Assembly: GCF_005771635.1 (NCBI RefSeq)
Contig: NZ_VBWP01000001.1
Span: 372,001 to 436,000, forward strand
DNA length: 64,000 bases
Direction: 5' to 3'
Source: Culicoidibacter larvae
GTDB lineage: Bacteria; Bacillota_I; Bacilli_A; Culicoidibacterales; Culicoidibacteraceae
The position numbers and the translations under genes were made by a program. Positions within the stretch are counted from its first letter, which is position 1, and the number at the start of each line of letters is the position of its first letter. Below the pieces are notes generated by a model. That model saw nothing but the letters and a program-made list of their open reading frames with translations, had not been told where the DNA came from and did not search any database. Below, one piece after another: positions 52,281 to 61,000 of the stretch.

Positions 52281-53768
52281 ATGTCTGAACATTTACATAA
52301 TCATGATGAACTGGATACTAATCCGGAAACTGAGGAACAAACTATTGAAAAAAATGGAACAGTCAGTGATGTCACAACAGATGTTCCTGTAAGTGATACT
52401 GTTATTGATGTTACCCCAAGCCGGGTAGTGGTGAATAATGAGGTGCCGGTGGCAGATACTAACAACAGTGGGGCATCGAACCCGGGTGTGGTTGGTGAAG
52501 CACATAGTGCTACTCAAGCAGAGCCAAGTATTGAAGAGCTCTTAGCCGGCAAGAAAAGCAGTAGCGGCAATAATGGCAATGGTGGCGGAAATGTGCCGCC
52601 GCAGCCACCACATCAAGCGCCGAAGAAATCAGGAAACGGTAAGAGTTTCTTATTTGGACTATTAGGTGGATTGTCAGGAGCGTTAGTAATCGTTCTATGC
52701 GCGGCATTAATTTTTGGAACTTTAGGGTTTATGAATGCTGGTTCAGGAACACCGACGAATGGTAATGGTGTTTCGATTTCCGGAAAGGTTGAGATTGAAA
52801 CTGATTTGACAGCTGCAGTTGAAAAAGTACAGTCAGCAGTTGTGCAAGTGGTTACTTACGATGCCGCAACTTCAAACACGATGTTTGGTGGTAATAGCAG
52901 TTCAGGAGAACTTGAGGAAAGCGGCAGCGGCTCAGGCGTTGTTTATAAGTCAGAAGGTAATGATGCTTATGTTGTAACGAATAATCATGTTGTTGATGGT
53001 GCTAAAAAAGTGAAAGTAGTGTTTGCAGGTGGTGCTGAATCTGAGGCAACTGTTGTTGGCACGGATTCAGTTCAGGATTTGGCTGTTCTGAAGATAGATA
53101 ACGAACATGTCACAACGGTTGCAACCTTCGGAGATTCCGAAGCGCTAAAACTTGGTGAACCGGTTGCAGCAATTGGTAGCCCGCTTGGTTCAGAGTATTT
53201 TGGTACAGTGACGCAAGGGATTATTTCCGGAAAAGAACGGACTCTTGAAACTGATAATGCCGAAATTACTGTATTACAAACTGATGCAGCTATCAACCCA
53301 GGTAATAGCGGTGGGGCATTAATTAATATGGCTGGTCAAGTTATTGGTATTAACTCCGCAAAAATCAGCACTGAATATGCTGAAGGTATGGCTTTCTCGA
53401 TTCCGTCTAATACGGTTGTTGATGCAATTTCAGTATTGGAAACCGGACAAACTATTGAACGTCCATATCTTGGTATCCAAGGGATTGCTATTGAAGATTT
53501 ATCAGCAAGTCAACGTCAGCAATTGAATATTCCGGATAGTGTAACCAGTGGTATTTATATTGCGGAGGTTAACTCGGGATCTGCGGCAGCAAGTGCCGGG
53601 GTACAAAAAGGTGATATTATCACTTCAATTGATGGAAAAGACGTTGGTACGGTAACACAATTAAAAACGGTCTTGAATACTAAGAAAAAAGGTGATAAAG
53701 TAACTGTTGAGTATTTCCGTAATGGAAACAAACAATCAACAGAGGTCACTTTAAACCAAGTGCAGTAG
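52281..53768 (+). CDS. htrA: HtrA-like serine protease with PDZ domain
   Basis: 495 residues. A cytosolic N-terminal 115 residues (His-rich start EHLHNHDE, then Asp/Glu/Val-rich and a Gly/Asn/Pro stretch), one membrane helix (about 118-148), a trypsin-like domain with His 236 (NNHVVDG), Asp 266 (DLAVLKID) and Ser 342 (GNSGGALIN), and a PDZ domain (about 400-490). It should degrade misfolded proteins outside the membrane. The position between walJ and rlmH is as in Bacillus. Confidence 0.96.
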   Translation: MSEHLHNHDELDTNPETEEQTIEKNGTVSDVTTDVPVSDTVIDVTPSRVVVNNEVPVADTNNSGASNPGVVGEAHSATQAEPSIEELLAGKKSSSGNNGNGGGNVPPQPPHQAPKKSGNGKSFLFGLLGGLSGALVIVLCAALIFGTLGFMNAGSGTPTNGNGVSISGKVEIETDLTAAVEKVQSAVVQVVTYDAATSNTMFGGNSSSGELEESGSGSGVVYKSEGNDAYVVTNNHVVDGAKKVKVVFAGGAESEATVVGTDSVQDLAVLKIDNEHVTTVATFGDSEALKLGEPVAAIGSPLGSEYFGTVTQGIISGKERTLETDNAEITVLQTDAAINPGNSGGALINMAGQVIGINSAKISTEYAEGMAFSIPSNTVVDAISVLETGQTIERPYLGIQGIAIEDLSASQRQQLNIPDSVTSGIYIAEVNSGSAAASAGVQKGDIITSIDGKDVGTVTQLKTVLNTKKKGDKVTVEYFRNGNKQSTEVTLNQVQ

Positions 53769-53778
53769 AGGAGCGTTT

Positions 53779-54258
53779 ATGCAGATACAGATTATCGCCG
53801 TTGGCAAACTGAAAGAAAAATATTTACAGATGGCTATGAGTGAGTATCTGAAGCGTATGAGTGCATATGCAAAAATGCAGGTTGTGGAAATTGCTGAGGC
53901 AAAAGTGAGCGAGAATGGTCGGGAGGCCGACATCCTCGCCGCTAAGCAAAAAGAAGGCGACATGATTCTAGCTAAGATTAATAACGATGTGCATGTTATT
54001 GCCCTTGCGATTGAAGGCAAGCAATGCAGCAGCGAAGCGTTTGCAGCAAGCCTTGATCAATTAGCAACATATGGTAAAAGTAAAGTAGCTTTTATTATAG
54101 GTGGTTCGCATGGTCTCGCTGATACGGTGTATCAGCGTGCGAATCAGTTGCTTTCGTTTTCGGAAATGACTTTCCCGCATCAGCTGATGCGGGTCTTCCT
54201 CATCGAACAAATATATCGTGGTTTTAAAATTAATATGAATGAACCATATCATAAGTAA
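53779..54258 (+). CDS. rlmH: 23S rRNA (pseudouridine1915-N3)-methyltransferase RlmH
   Basis: 159 residues, SPOUT knot fold. [23 protein letters not shown] at the start, [10 protein letters not shown] (SAM site) and the ending [22 protein letters not shown] with EPYHK are diagnostic. The start has GAGGAG 8 bases upstream. The second structured repeat lies just after its stop. Confidence 0.98.
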   Translation: MQIQIIAVGKLKEKYLQMAMSEYLKRMSAYAKMQVVEIAEAKVSENGREADILAAKQKEGDMILAKINNDVHVIALAIEGKQCSSEAFAASLDQLATYGKSKVAFIIGGSHGLADTVYQRANQLLSFSEMTFPHQLMRVFLIEQIYRGFKINMNEPYHK

Positions 54259-54268
54259 AAAACGGCGC

Positions 54269-54399
54269 TTCAGATTAATGAGAAACGCCCGCAATTCCAT
54301 AAAAACCGGCAAAAATTGCTCAGTCACGTATGTCAAGATACGCTCTATCACAATTTTTGCCGGTTTTTTGTAATTTCAAGCGTTTTCAATTAGTCTGAA
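54269..54399. repeat. Nested inverted-repeat element, copy 2
   Basis: Outer arms 54269-54288 and 54380-54399 are complementary at 16 of 20 positions. The core is a perfect 18-bp stem, 54301-54318 with 54351-54368, and ends in a T run, so here it may also act as a terminator. An inner hairpin CGTAT/ATACG sits at 54327-54342, and the direct repeats GCTCAGTCAC and GCTCTATCAC occupy the internal loop, as in copy 1. The 64-nt cores of the two copies match at 55 positions. Confidence 0.75.
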
Positions 54400-54505
54400 T
54401 TTTATGTTGAAAATAATAGCTATAATCTTATACAGTTGATAATGTTGAAATATCGAGCGCCGATTTTTAATCTTACAAAAGGGTTATGCAAAAACAATAA
54501 AACAG

Positions 54506-54514
54506 TGGTATAAT
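54506..54514 (+). promoter_or_regulatory. Extended -10 promoter of pepA
   Basis: TGGTATAAT, 32 bases before the start codon; weak -35. Confidence 0.65.
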
Positions 54515-54546
54515 GGTTAAGACAATTAAAAAGGATGTGAGAATTA

Positions 54547-55977
54547 ATGTTTTTAAATATTTATGAATTTTGTGCCGGAACCAGTGAGTATAATACAATC
54601 CGTGCTACGTTTAGCGGTGAAGAACTTTGCAAAGGATTGCAAGGCCGTTTAGAGGCGAACTTGGAGGATTACGTAAGTAAGGATCTCGGGGCAATTACAC
54701 CAATTAATACTTTAGGGAAATTGAATTTTGAGACGCTTTATTTTGTTGGTTTAGGTGAACGCAAAGAGTTGACTACAGCGAAATTACGTACTGTGTTTGG
54801 CGAATTGGCTAAGATGATGGAAAAAGATTTTGTGTTGCATGCTGAAAGTTTTGCAACAGAAACAATTCCTGGAACCACAGTAGCTCAAATTTTTGTTGAG
54901 AGCTATATTATGGCGCGTTATGTTTTCAAAAAATACCGGGCTGATCGCAAAGAAAATGCTGAACTGACCGTGCGAATTTTCACTGCTGATGATGCCAGTG
55001 CGGCAATTGAAAAGGGAACAGTATATGGTGAGGCGACAAATCACGCTCGTGATTTGTCAAATGAGCCGAGTAATAAATTGATTCCTGCTGATATTGCGAC
55101 ATATGCGCAACAATTAGCGAAAGATTTAAACCTCGAGTGTGAAGTATTAGCGAATTCGCAGTTGAAAGAATTAGGTGCCGGAGCCTTATTGGCAGTAAAC
55201 CGTGGCAGCCGTCATGAAGCGCGAATGATTACGATTAAGTATCAAGGATTGCCAACTTGGGAAAATCCTACTGCATTAGTTGGTAAGGGTATTACTTTTG
55301 ACACTGGCGGATATAGTTTGAAACCACCAACAGGTATGGTTGGTATGAAACACGATATGAGTGGTGCTGCCAATGTGCTCGGTGCAATTGAAGCAATTGC
55401 TCGTTTAGGATTGAAAGCAAATGTTATGGCAGTAATTGCATCTACTGAAAATATGGTGAGCGATTATGCTATGAAAGTTGATGATGTAATTACATCGTTG
55501 GCAGGAAAAACAATCGAAGTCAATAATACTGATGCTGAAGGACGTTTGATTTTAGCTGATGCGGTAACTTATGCACAACAACAAGGGGCAACCCGTATTG
55601 TTGATATTGCGACTCTAACCGGTGCATGTTTAGTGGCTTTGGGTACTGATATTTCCGGAGTTGTTTCAAATAATGATAGCTTCTACAATGACTTTGTAAA
55701 AGCGGCGGCAGCAACCGATGAGAAACAATGGCGTTTACCAACCGATCAATGGTTTGTTGACCAAGTGCGCTCAAGCAAGGTAGCAGATTTATTGAATGGT
55801 CCGACTCGTTTTGGCGGGGCTTCAATCGCAGCAGCATTCATTGGTGAATTTATTGAGGTGAAAGATTGGATCCATCTTGATATTGCCGGTACCGGTAATG
55901 TTGATAAGGATACTGCGCTTTGTCCGTATGGTGCAACAGGAGTATTTGTTCGCGCCATGGCAGAATTATTTGCATAA
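54547..55977 (+). CDS. pepA: Leucyl aminopeptidase, family M17
   Basis: 476 residues. The two-metal site motifs are VGKGITFDTGGYSLKP near 246-261, MKHDMSGAANVLGAI, and the family signature NTDAEGRLILAD near 326-337. The N-terminal 165 residues are the less conserved macro-like domain. It is a cytosolic hexameric peptidase for peptide turnover. AAGGATG lies upstream of the ATG. Confidence 0.96.
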   Translation: MFLNIYEFCAGTSEYNTIRATFSGEELCKGLQGRLEANLEDYVSKDLGAITPINTLGKLNFETLYFVGLGERKELTTAKLRTVFGELAKMMEKDFVLHAESFATETIPGTTVAQIFVESYIMARYVFKKYRADRKENAELTVRIFTADDASAAIEKGTVYGEATNHARDLSNEPSNKLIPADIATYAQQLAKDLNLECEVLANSQLKELGAGALLAVNRGSRHEARMITIKYQGLPTWENPTALVGKGITFDTGGYSLKPPTGMVGMKHDMSGAANVLGAIEAIARLGLKANVMAVIASTENMVSDYAMKVDDVITSLAGKTIEVNNTDAEGRLILADAVTYAQQQGATRIVDIATLTGACLVALGTDISGVVSNNDSFYNDFVKAAAATDEKQWRLPTDQWFVDQVRSSKVADLLNGPTRFGGASIAAAFIGEFIEVKDWIHLDIAGTGNVDKDTALCPYGATGVFVRAMAELFA

Positions 55978-55991
55978 AAGGAGTAACCTGA

Positions 55992-56564
55992 ATGTTTAAT
56001 TTTATTGATGGCTTAGATCAAGCATTCATGCTTTGGTTGCATCAATTTGGTGGTAACATTGTCTTGGATTACTTGGCAATGATGATGGCATTTCTTGGTG
56101 ACAAGGGGCTTATCTGGTTGTTACCGGCAATTATTATGTTATTTTTTAAAAAATATCGTCATATTGGAATCTTGATTATTATCAGTATGGCAATAACCGC
56201 TTTAGAAGTTGAACTGTTGAAAAATATTGTGGCACGACCAAGACCGTATGTTACATTGGGATTTGATGATATGCTGGTAAATGAAAATCCCTTTAAATCA
56301 TTTCCATCAGGTCATGCCTCATCGGCTTTTGCAGCAGCAATTATCTATGCGAAGTTCTTCAAAAAATATCGCTGGGGATTTATTGGATTTGCCATCTTAA
56401 TGCTGGTTTCAAGGCTGTACCTTTTCGTTCATTATCCGAGCGATGTACTGGTTGGCACTGCAATCGGAATAATAAATGCTTTGCTGGTGTATACAATATA
56501 TCAGCACCGGGCTAAGATAAAGCAGATTATTTTTAGAGAAGATTTGAAAAACACGGAAGTTTAG
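55992..56564 (+). CDS. PAP2 family membrane phosphatase
   Basis: 190 residues with five to six membrane helices. The three phosphatase motifs are present: KNIVARPRP near 75-83, PSGHASS near 105-111 and SRLYLFVHYPSD near 138-149. Likely substrates are undecaprenyl diphosphate or phosphatidate, placing it in wall-lipid recycling or lipid metabolism. It starts 14 bases after pepA with AAAAGGAG and shares its terminator. Confidence 0.93.
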   Translation: MFNFIDGLDQAFMLWLHQFGGNIVLDYLAMMMAFLGDKGLIWLLPAIIMLFFKKYRHIGILIIISMAITALEVELLKNIVARPRPYVTLGFDDMLVNENPFKSFPSGHASSAFAAAIIYAKFFKKYRWGFIGFAILMLVSRLYLFVHYPSDVLVGTAIGIINALLVYTIYQHRAKIKQIIFREDLKNTEV

Positions 56565-56577
56565 CTTCCGTGTTTTT
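56547..56577 (+). terminator. Terminator of pepA-PAP2
   Basis: AAAAACACGGAAG with its complement around TTTAG and a T run; it includes the PAP2 stop codon. Confidence 0.9.
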
Positions 56578-56598
56578 TTCTTTTTTTCAACATAAATA

Positions 56599-56654
56599 TT
56601 GACAGCGTAACATTGTTCTGTTATTATTGTTTTATAAATAGAACATTGTTACGC
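56599..56654 (+). promoter_or_regulatory. Promoter with two operator sites for the bactofilin-like gene
   Basis: Perfect TTGACA (56599-56604), 17-bp spacer, TATTAT (56622-56627). A 15-nt site fills the spacer (56605-56619), and its inverted copy lies at 56640-56654 just after the predicted start point; 14 of 15 positions are complementary. Each site has the core AACA-N-TGTT. This is the layout of a tightly repressed promoter. A single site also occurs at 14087-14098. Confidence 0.8.
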
Positions 56655-56671
56655 AGAATGGAGCGAATGGT

Positions 56672-57274
56672 ATGAATAATTTGAACTTTGAAGGTATCGG
56701 TAGTGCACAAGGCGGTGAATATGACCGTGTTTCGATTGAAGGATTGTGTACCTGCAAGGGTGATATTAAAGCGCGTTCAATTTCGATTGAGGGTATTTTT
56801 CATGGCAAAGGTATGATTGAGGCGGGTGATTTTGATTGCACCGGTGTTGCTGAGATGAGTGGTGATATTCGGGCACGCAAGATGAATGTCAGCGGTGTTG
56901 TTTCTGTGAAAGGAACAAAGGTTGAGGCAGAAGATATAGAATGTGATGGTACAATTAATATCGATGGTGAAATTTCGGCTGATCGTATTTACGCTAATGG
57001 ATTTGTTAATGCTTCTGAAATAGTTGGTGATGAAGTGACTATTAATTCTGAGTTTGGTGGCTTCTCGCGGATTATTATCCGTAAGTTTTCAAAGATTGAG
57101 TTAATTGAAGCAACTAAGGTAAATGTTAGTAATGTTAAAGCTAAGAAGGTAAGTGGAGCGGATCTTATTATTGGGCCAAAATGCAAGATTGATGTTGTTG
57201 ATTGCAGCGGAACTTTGCGAGTAGATCCAAGTGCAGAGATTGGCGAGATTATTGGTGAGTATGAAATGAGATAG
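56672..57274 (+). CDS. Bactofilin-like polymer-forming protein
   Basis: 200 residues with no signal peptide, made of short beta-strand repeats rich in G-x-I/V and alternating charged and hydrophobic residues (SIEGLCTCKGDIKARSISIEG, MSGDIRARKMNVSGVVSVKG, ECDGTINIDGEISADRIYANG). This is the right-handed beta-helix pattern of bactofilins and the related polymer-forming proteins of Firmicutes. Function may be a scaffold or a regulated envelope-stress factor. The promoter is surrounded by two operator sites, so expression is tightly controlled. GGAG about 10 bases upstream. Confidence 0.72.
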   Translation: MNNLNFEGIGSAQGGEYDRVSIEGLCTCKGDIKARSISIEGIFHGKGMIEAGDFDCTGVAEMSGDIRARKMNVSGVVSVKGTKVEAEDIECDGTINIDGEISADRIYANGFVNASEIVGDEVTINSEFGGFSRIIIRKFSKIELIEATKVNVSNVKAKKVSGADLIIGPKCKIDVVDCSGTLRVDPSAEIGEIIGEYEMR

Positions 57275-57275
57275 G

Positions 57276-57305
57276 AAAAGGCAGGTTCGGACCGACCTGC
57301 CTTTT
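57276..57305 (+). terminator. Terminator of the bactofilin-like gene
   Basis: AAAAGGCAGGT with its complement and a T-rich tail, immediately after the stop codon. A TATAAT at 57325-57330 downstream is the probable -10 of gltX. Confidence 0.88.
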
Positions 57306-57364
57306 CTTTTTTTCTCAAAAAGAGTATAATTAGAGGTGCAAATTATTGTTAGAGGAGAATTTTG

Positions 57365-58807
57365 ATGAAACGAGTTCGAGTTCGTTACGCGCCGAGTCCA
57401 ACCGGGAATTTACATATCGGAAATGCGCGTACCGCTTTGTATGTGTATTTATTTGCTCGTCATTTTGATGGCGACATGGTTTTGCGGATTGAAGATACTG
57501 ATATTGCCCGTAATGTTGAGGGCGGTGAGGAGAGCCAGGCAGAGTTTTTGCATTGGTTAGGCATTGAATGGAATGAGGGGCCGGATGTTGGTGGCAACTA
57601 TGGACCGTACCGCCAATTGGAGCGTCTTGATATTTATACTAAACATACTGAGCAATTGATTGCTGATGGTCATGCTTACAAGTGTTTTTGTACCGAAGAG
57701 GAGCTTGCGGCTGAGCGTGAGCGGCAGATGCAAGCGGGCTATCCGTCGACTCGTTATAGTGGCCATTGCCGGAATTTGACGGCGGAGCAAATTGCTGAAT
57801 ACGAAGCCGAGGGGCGTGCGTATTCAGTGCGCTTTAAAGTGCCAACAGATGTTGAATATAGCTGGAATGATATGGTGCGTGGCACAATAAAAATGGAGTC
57901 AAAGGATATTGGCGACTGGGTTATTGTTAAGCAAAATGGTATTCCGACTTATAATTATGCTTGTGTTATTGATGATTCGTTAATGGAAATCAGTCATGTG
58001 CTTCGTGGTGAAGAACATATTTCAAACACACCGCGACAATTAATGGTGTATCAAGCATTTGGTTTTGAAGAACCAACTTTTGGTCATATGTCGGTAATTG
58101 TTAATGAGAATCGTAAGAAGTTATCAAAACGTGATGAAGCAGTTATTCAGTTTATTGAGCAATATCGTGATTTAGGTTATCTGCCTGAAGCGATGTTTAA
58201 CTTCATTACTTTGCTCGGTTGGTCGCCAGGCGGGGAAGAAGAGATTTTCACCAAAGAACAGTTCATTGAAATATTTGATCCGGCTCGCCTTACCAGCTCG
58301 CCGGCCATGTTTGATCGCGACAAATTAGCATGGATTAATAATCGTTATGTAAAAGCAGCTCCTTTGGAAACAATTGTAGCGCTTGCGCAACCGCATTTAG
58401 CGAAAGCATATGATTTAGGCAAACATAACCAAGCTTGGATTGAAGCATTAATCGCTTTATATCATGACCAAATGTCTTATGGTGCTGAGATTGTGCCACT
58501 TTCAAGTTTATTCTTTAAAGATAAGATTGAACTTGGCAATGAAGAAAAAGAATTTTTAGCACAAGAAGGTATTGATGCAACTTTAGCATTATTCGCGGAG
58601 AAGTTGGCAGCTTTACCGGAATTTACTTTTGCTGAGATAAAAGCGGCAATGCAAGCTACCGGCAAAGAACTTGGTGTTAAAGGGAAATTCCTGTTTATGC
58701 CAATTCGTATTGCGACAACCGGACAAATGCATGGTCCTGAGTTACCGCAAACTCTTGAATTGCTTGGACGCGAGCAAGTTATTGCGCGGCTAAATGATGC
58801 AATCTAA
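57365..58807 (+). CDS. gltX: Glutamyl-tRNA synthetase
   Basis: 480 residues, class I synthetase. [19 protein letters not shown] holds the HIGH-like motif, and [16 protein letters not shown] the KMSKS-like motif. LRIEDTD is present. The C-terminal anticodon-binding domain is full length. In Firmicutes this enzyme often also charges tRNA-Gln for later amidation. ATG 57365 follows AGAGGAG; the TTG at 57362 is not preferred. Confidence 0.98.
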   Translation: MKRVRVRYAPSPTGNLHIGNARTALYVYLFARHFDGDMVLRIEDTDIARNVEGGEESQAEFLHWLGIEWNEGPDVGGNYGPYRQLERLDIYTKHTEQLIADGHAYKCFCTEEELAAERERQMQAGYPSTRYSGHCRNLTAEQIAEYEAEGRAYSVRFKVPTDVEYSWNDMVRGTIKMESKDIGDWVIVKQNGIPTYNYACVIDDSLMEISHVLRGEEHISNTPRQLMVYQAFGFEEPTFGHMSVIVNENRKKLSKRDEAVIQFIEQYRDLGYLPEAMFNFITLLGWSPGGEEEIFTKEQFIEIFDPARLTSSPAMFDRDKLAWINNRYVKAAPLETIVALAQPHLAKAYDLGKHNQAWIEALIALYHDQMSYGAEIVPLSSLFFKDKIELGNEEKEFLAQEGIDATLALFAEKLAALPEFTFAEIKAAMQATGKELGVKGKFLFMPIRIATTGQMHGPELPQTLELLGREQVIARLNDAI

Positions 58808-58828
58808 AGAGCGTTGAGAAACGCTCTT
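58807..58828 (+). terminator. Hairpin after gltX
   Basis: AAGAGCGTT with its complement around GAGA, touching the gltX stop codon. No strong T run follows, so termination may be weak. Confidence 0.6.
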
Positions 58829-58864
58829 GGGTTAGTAAGACAATAAAAAATAATGTTTTATCAT

Positions 58865-58893
58865 TTGTTAAATTGTTCAAAGTAGGATAAAAT
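58865..58893 (+). promoter_or_regulatory. Promoter of the universal stress gene
   Basis: TTGTTA (58865-58870), 17-bp spacer, TAAAAT (58888-58893), 32 bases before the start codon. Confidence 0.65.
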
Positions 58894-58925
58894 AAAGGTA
58901 GAGATATAGAATGGAGGTCCTTACT

Positions 58926-59393
58926 ATGAAAAATATGTATAAACATGTAATCGTTGGTATTGATGGCTCAGATCAGGCAGACAAAGCATTTCAAAAAGCA
59001 ATTCGTATTGCTCGTGAAAGTGATGCCACATTATATATTGTTTCAGCATTACAATTTGTTTCAGATTCGGACTTTATGTACACAACTATGGATGTAGGAA
59101 TTACCCCGTTGGTAACTGACTCAAGTGACGCATCGTATCAAGCATTGGATGCGCGCAAAGAATTAGCGAATGATTTGGCAGAGCAGGCAAGTCGTGCCGG
59201 GGTTGCTAAAGCAGTTGTTATCGTTGATTTTGATGACCCGAAACAATTATTGATTGATACTGTTGATAAACATGAAGATGCAGTTATTGTTCTGGGTGCA
59301 ACTACGAAGAAAACTTTCGAACGCTTTATGGTTGGTTCAGTTGCCCAGCACGTGGTGAATAATGCGCCGTGTGACGTTTTAATTGTAAAATAA
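58926..59393 (+). CDS. Universal stress protein, UspA family
   Basis: 155 residues. HVIVGIDGSDQADKAFQKAIRIA at the start and the ATP-binding ending GATTKKTFERFMVGSVAQHVVNNAPCDVLIVK fit G-x2-G-x9-G-S. Usually induced on starvation or stress. GGAGGTCC lies 8 bases before ATG 58926; ATG 58911 is in frame but overlaps that site. Single-gene unit. Confidence 0.95.
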   Translation: MKNMYKHVIVGIDGSDQADKAFQKAIRIARESDATLYIVSALQFVSDSDFMYTTMDVGITPLVTDSSDASYQALDARKELANDLAEQASRAGVAKAVVIVDFDDPKQLLIDTVDKHEDAVIVLGATTKKTFERFMVGSVAQHVVNNAPCDVLIVK

Positions 59394-59398
59394 GGACA

Positions 59399-59427
59399 AA
59401 AAAGCCGGTCGAGCCGACCGGCTTTTT
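59399..59427 (+). terminator. Terminator of the universal stress gene
   Basis: AAAAAGCCGGTCG with its complement and a run of seven T. Confidence 0.92.
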
Positions 59428-59452
59428 TTAATTTCAGTGAGGAGAAAAAAAT

Positions 59453-59929
59453 ATGGAAGCAGTTAGATATTATCAGGCTCCATTTGGATGGTTGCGTTTA
59501 GCGGCTAATGAGCAGGGAATTTTCCGTTTGGATTTTGTTGATGAAGCAGGGGAGGAGACAATGACGAGTTCGAAATATTTGGAGCAAGCAATTCGCGAGC
59601 TTGATGAGTATTTTGCCGGTACCCGGCAACGGTTTGAGGTGCCGTATAATTTTACTAGCGGAACTGAGTTTCAACAGCAGGTTTGGCATGCGCTGGCAGA
59701 AATTCCTTATGGGCAGACAGCATCGTACAAAGATATTGCTATTGCCGTTGGCAATGAAAAAGCGGTGCGTGCGGTTGGCGGTGCTAATAACAAAAATCCG
59801 ATAGCAATTATTGTGCCGTGCCACCGGGTCATCGGCAAAGATGGCAAGATGGTTGGTTTTGGTGGCGGAATTGCCACCAAGATTTGGCTGCTTGATCATG
59901 AGAGGGGCTGGACGATTGATGAACGCTAA
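59453..59929 (+). CDS. ogt: Methylated-DNA--protein-cysteine methyltransferase
   Basis: 158 residues. FQQQVWHALAEIPYGQTASYKDIA is the helix-turn-helix-like DNA-binding region; AVRAVGGANNKNPIAIIVPCHRVIG holds the active PCHR cysteine near 122. It removes O6-methyl groups from guanine by a suicide reaction. The end overlaps the next gene by 11 bases. Confidence 0.96.
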   Translation: MEAVRYYQAPFGWLRLAANEQGIFRLDFVDEAGEETMTSSKYLEQAIRELDEYFAGTRQRFEVPYNFTSGTEFQQQVWHALAEIPYGQTASYKDIAIAVGNEKAVRAVGGANNKNPIAIIVPCHRVIGKDGKMVGFGGGIATKIWLLDHERGWTIDER

Positions 59930-60188
59930 GTTGAAAGCTTTGCAACAGATTCCCGGCATCGGTAAAACGCTTGCTGTGGATTTGTATGCTATCGGTATTG
60001 AACAGGTGACTGACTTAGTTAAATGTGATCCGCAGGATTTATATGAACGGTATGAGTTGATGAAAGGTTTTCCGGCAGACCCTTGCGTGTTATATACGTT
60101 TAGATGTGCAATCTATTTTGCTCGTACCAAACACCCAGATCCGGAGTTATTAAAGTGGTGGAACTGGAAGGGAAAAGAACTTCACTGA
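59919..60188 (+). CDS. Helix-hairpin-helix protein, Cdd1/pathogenicity-locus family
   Basis: 89 residues. LKALQQIPGIGKTLAVDLYAIGIEQVTDL is a helix-hairpin-helix DNA-binding motif; the C-terminal RYELMKGFPADPCVLYTFRCAIYFA and the closing LLKWWNWKGKE match the small family annotated as pathogenicity locus (Cdd1). The start at ATG 59919 overlaps ogt and has GAGGGG upstream, so it is probably translated with ogt and may act in DNA repair. Function not demonstrated. Confidence 0.8.
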   Translation: MNAKLKALQQIPGIGKTLAVDLYAIGIEQVTDLVKCDPQDLYERYELMKGFPADPCVLYTFRCAIYFARTKHPDPELLKWWNWKGKELH

Positions 60189-60209
60189 CATGAAAAGTGA
60201 AGTTCTTTT
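60173..60209 (+). terminator. Terminator of ogt and the HhH gene
   Basis: AAAAGAACTTCACT with its complement, loop of 9, and a T run; it overlaps the stop of the HhH gene. Confidence 0.9.
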
Positions 60210-60264
60210 TTTGTGTTTTTCATCAAATTCACATATGTTTTTTATGTGTTTATTTGGAAAAGGT

Positions 60265-60294
60265 TTGTAAAAATACACAAATCTATGGTAAAAT
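60265..60294 (+). promoter_or_regulatory. Promoter of the second two-component system
   Basis: TTGTAA (60265-60270), 18-bp spacer, TAAAAT (60289-60294) with a TGG extension. Confidence 0.6.
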
Positions 60295-60328
60295 AAGAAA
60301 TCGAAAATAGATTGTGAGGGGGGTCACG

Positions 60329-61000
60329 ATGAAAAAAATATTGTTTATCGAAGATGATTTGCAGTTTCAGAGTGTTATTGCTGAGGTGTTGCGTTTCGAA
60401 GAATATAATGTTGATGTTGCTAATAATGCTGCCGAGGGACTGCAGCTGTTTAAGCAAAATGTTTATGATCTTGTTATAAGTGATGTTAAGATGGAGGGCG
60501 TTGACGGGATAACGCTTTTATCGGTTCTACAGAAGTTTGATGCTCAGGTTAAGGTGATTCTGTTGAGTGCCTCAAATGATGAAGATGATGAAGTTCGCGG
60601 GTTAGAGTTAAACGCAGTAGATTTTATCAAAAAGCCGGTTTCGATACGAGTATTGCTAACAAGAATTGATCGTGCTTTGCATAAAAGCAAGTTTTATAAG
60701 AAAGATAGTTTGTTGGAGAGTAAAGGACAGCATATTAGGGTTGACTTACTGGCGCGCAAGGTTACAAAACATGATGAAGCAGTTGGTCTGACAGCCATGG
60801 AATTTGAGTTATTGGTTTATTTAATGAAGAATAAACAAAAGGTGCTGAGTCGAGAGCAGATTGTTCGTAAGGTGTGGCAAGTAAATGAATTAGCAATGGA
60901 TTTGAGGAATGTTGATACTCATATTAAGAAGTTGCGTAATAAATTACAATTGACTTGTGTCCATTCAATAAGAGGTGTTGGTTATGAATGGGCGGAATAA
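60329..61000 (+). CDS. OmpR-family response regulator
   Basis: 223 residues. Receiver: E8/D9/D10, phosphoacceptor D52 (LVISDVKMEG), ILLSAS and KKPVSIR (K near 102). Winged helix from about 125 (LTAMEFELLVYLMKNKQKVLSREQ). ATG 60329 has GGGGGG upstream; TTG 60314 is not preferred. It overlaps the kinase gene by 17 bases. Targets are unknown, but the surface-protein gene at 63229 is an obvious candidate. Confidence 0.92.
   Translation: MKKILFIEDDLQFQSVIAEVLRFEEYNVDVANNAAEGLQLFKQNVYDLVISDVKMEGVDGITLLSVLQKFDAQVKVILLSASNDEDDEVRGLELNAVDFIKKPVSIRVLLTRIDRALHKSKFYKKDSLLESKGQHIRVDLLARKVTKHDEAVGLTAMEFELLVYLMKNKQKVLSREQIVRKVWQVNELAMDLRNVDTHIKKLRNKLQLTCVHSIRGVGYEWAE

Noticed and set aside
59498-59959. A 153-residue minus-strand frame opposite ogt
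   Set aside because: Entirely antisense to a well supported gene and without recognisable domains.
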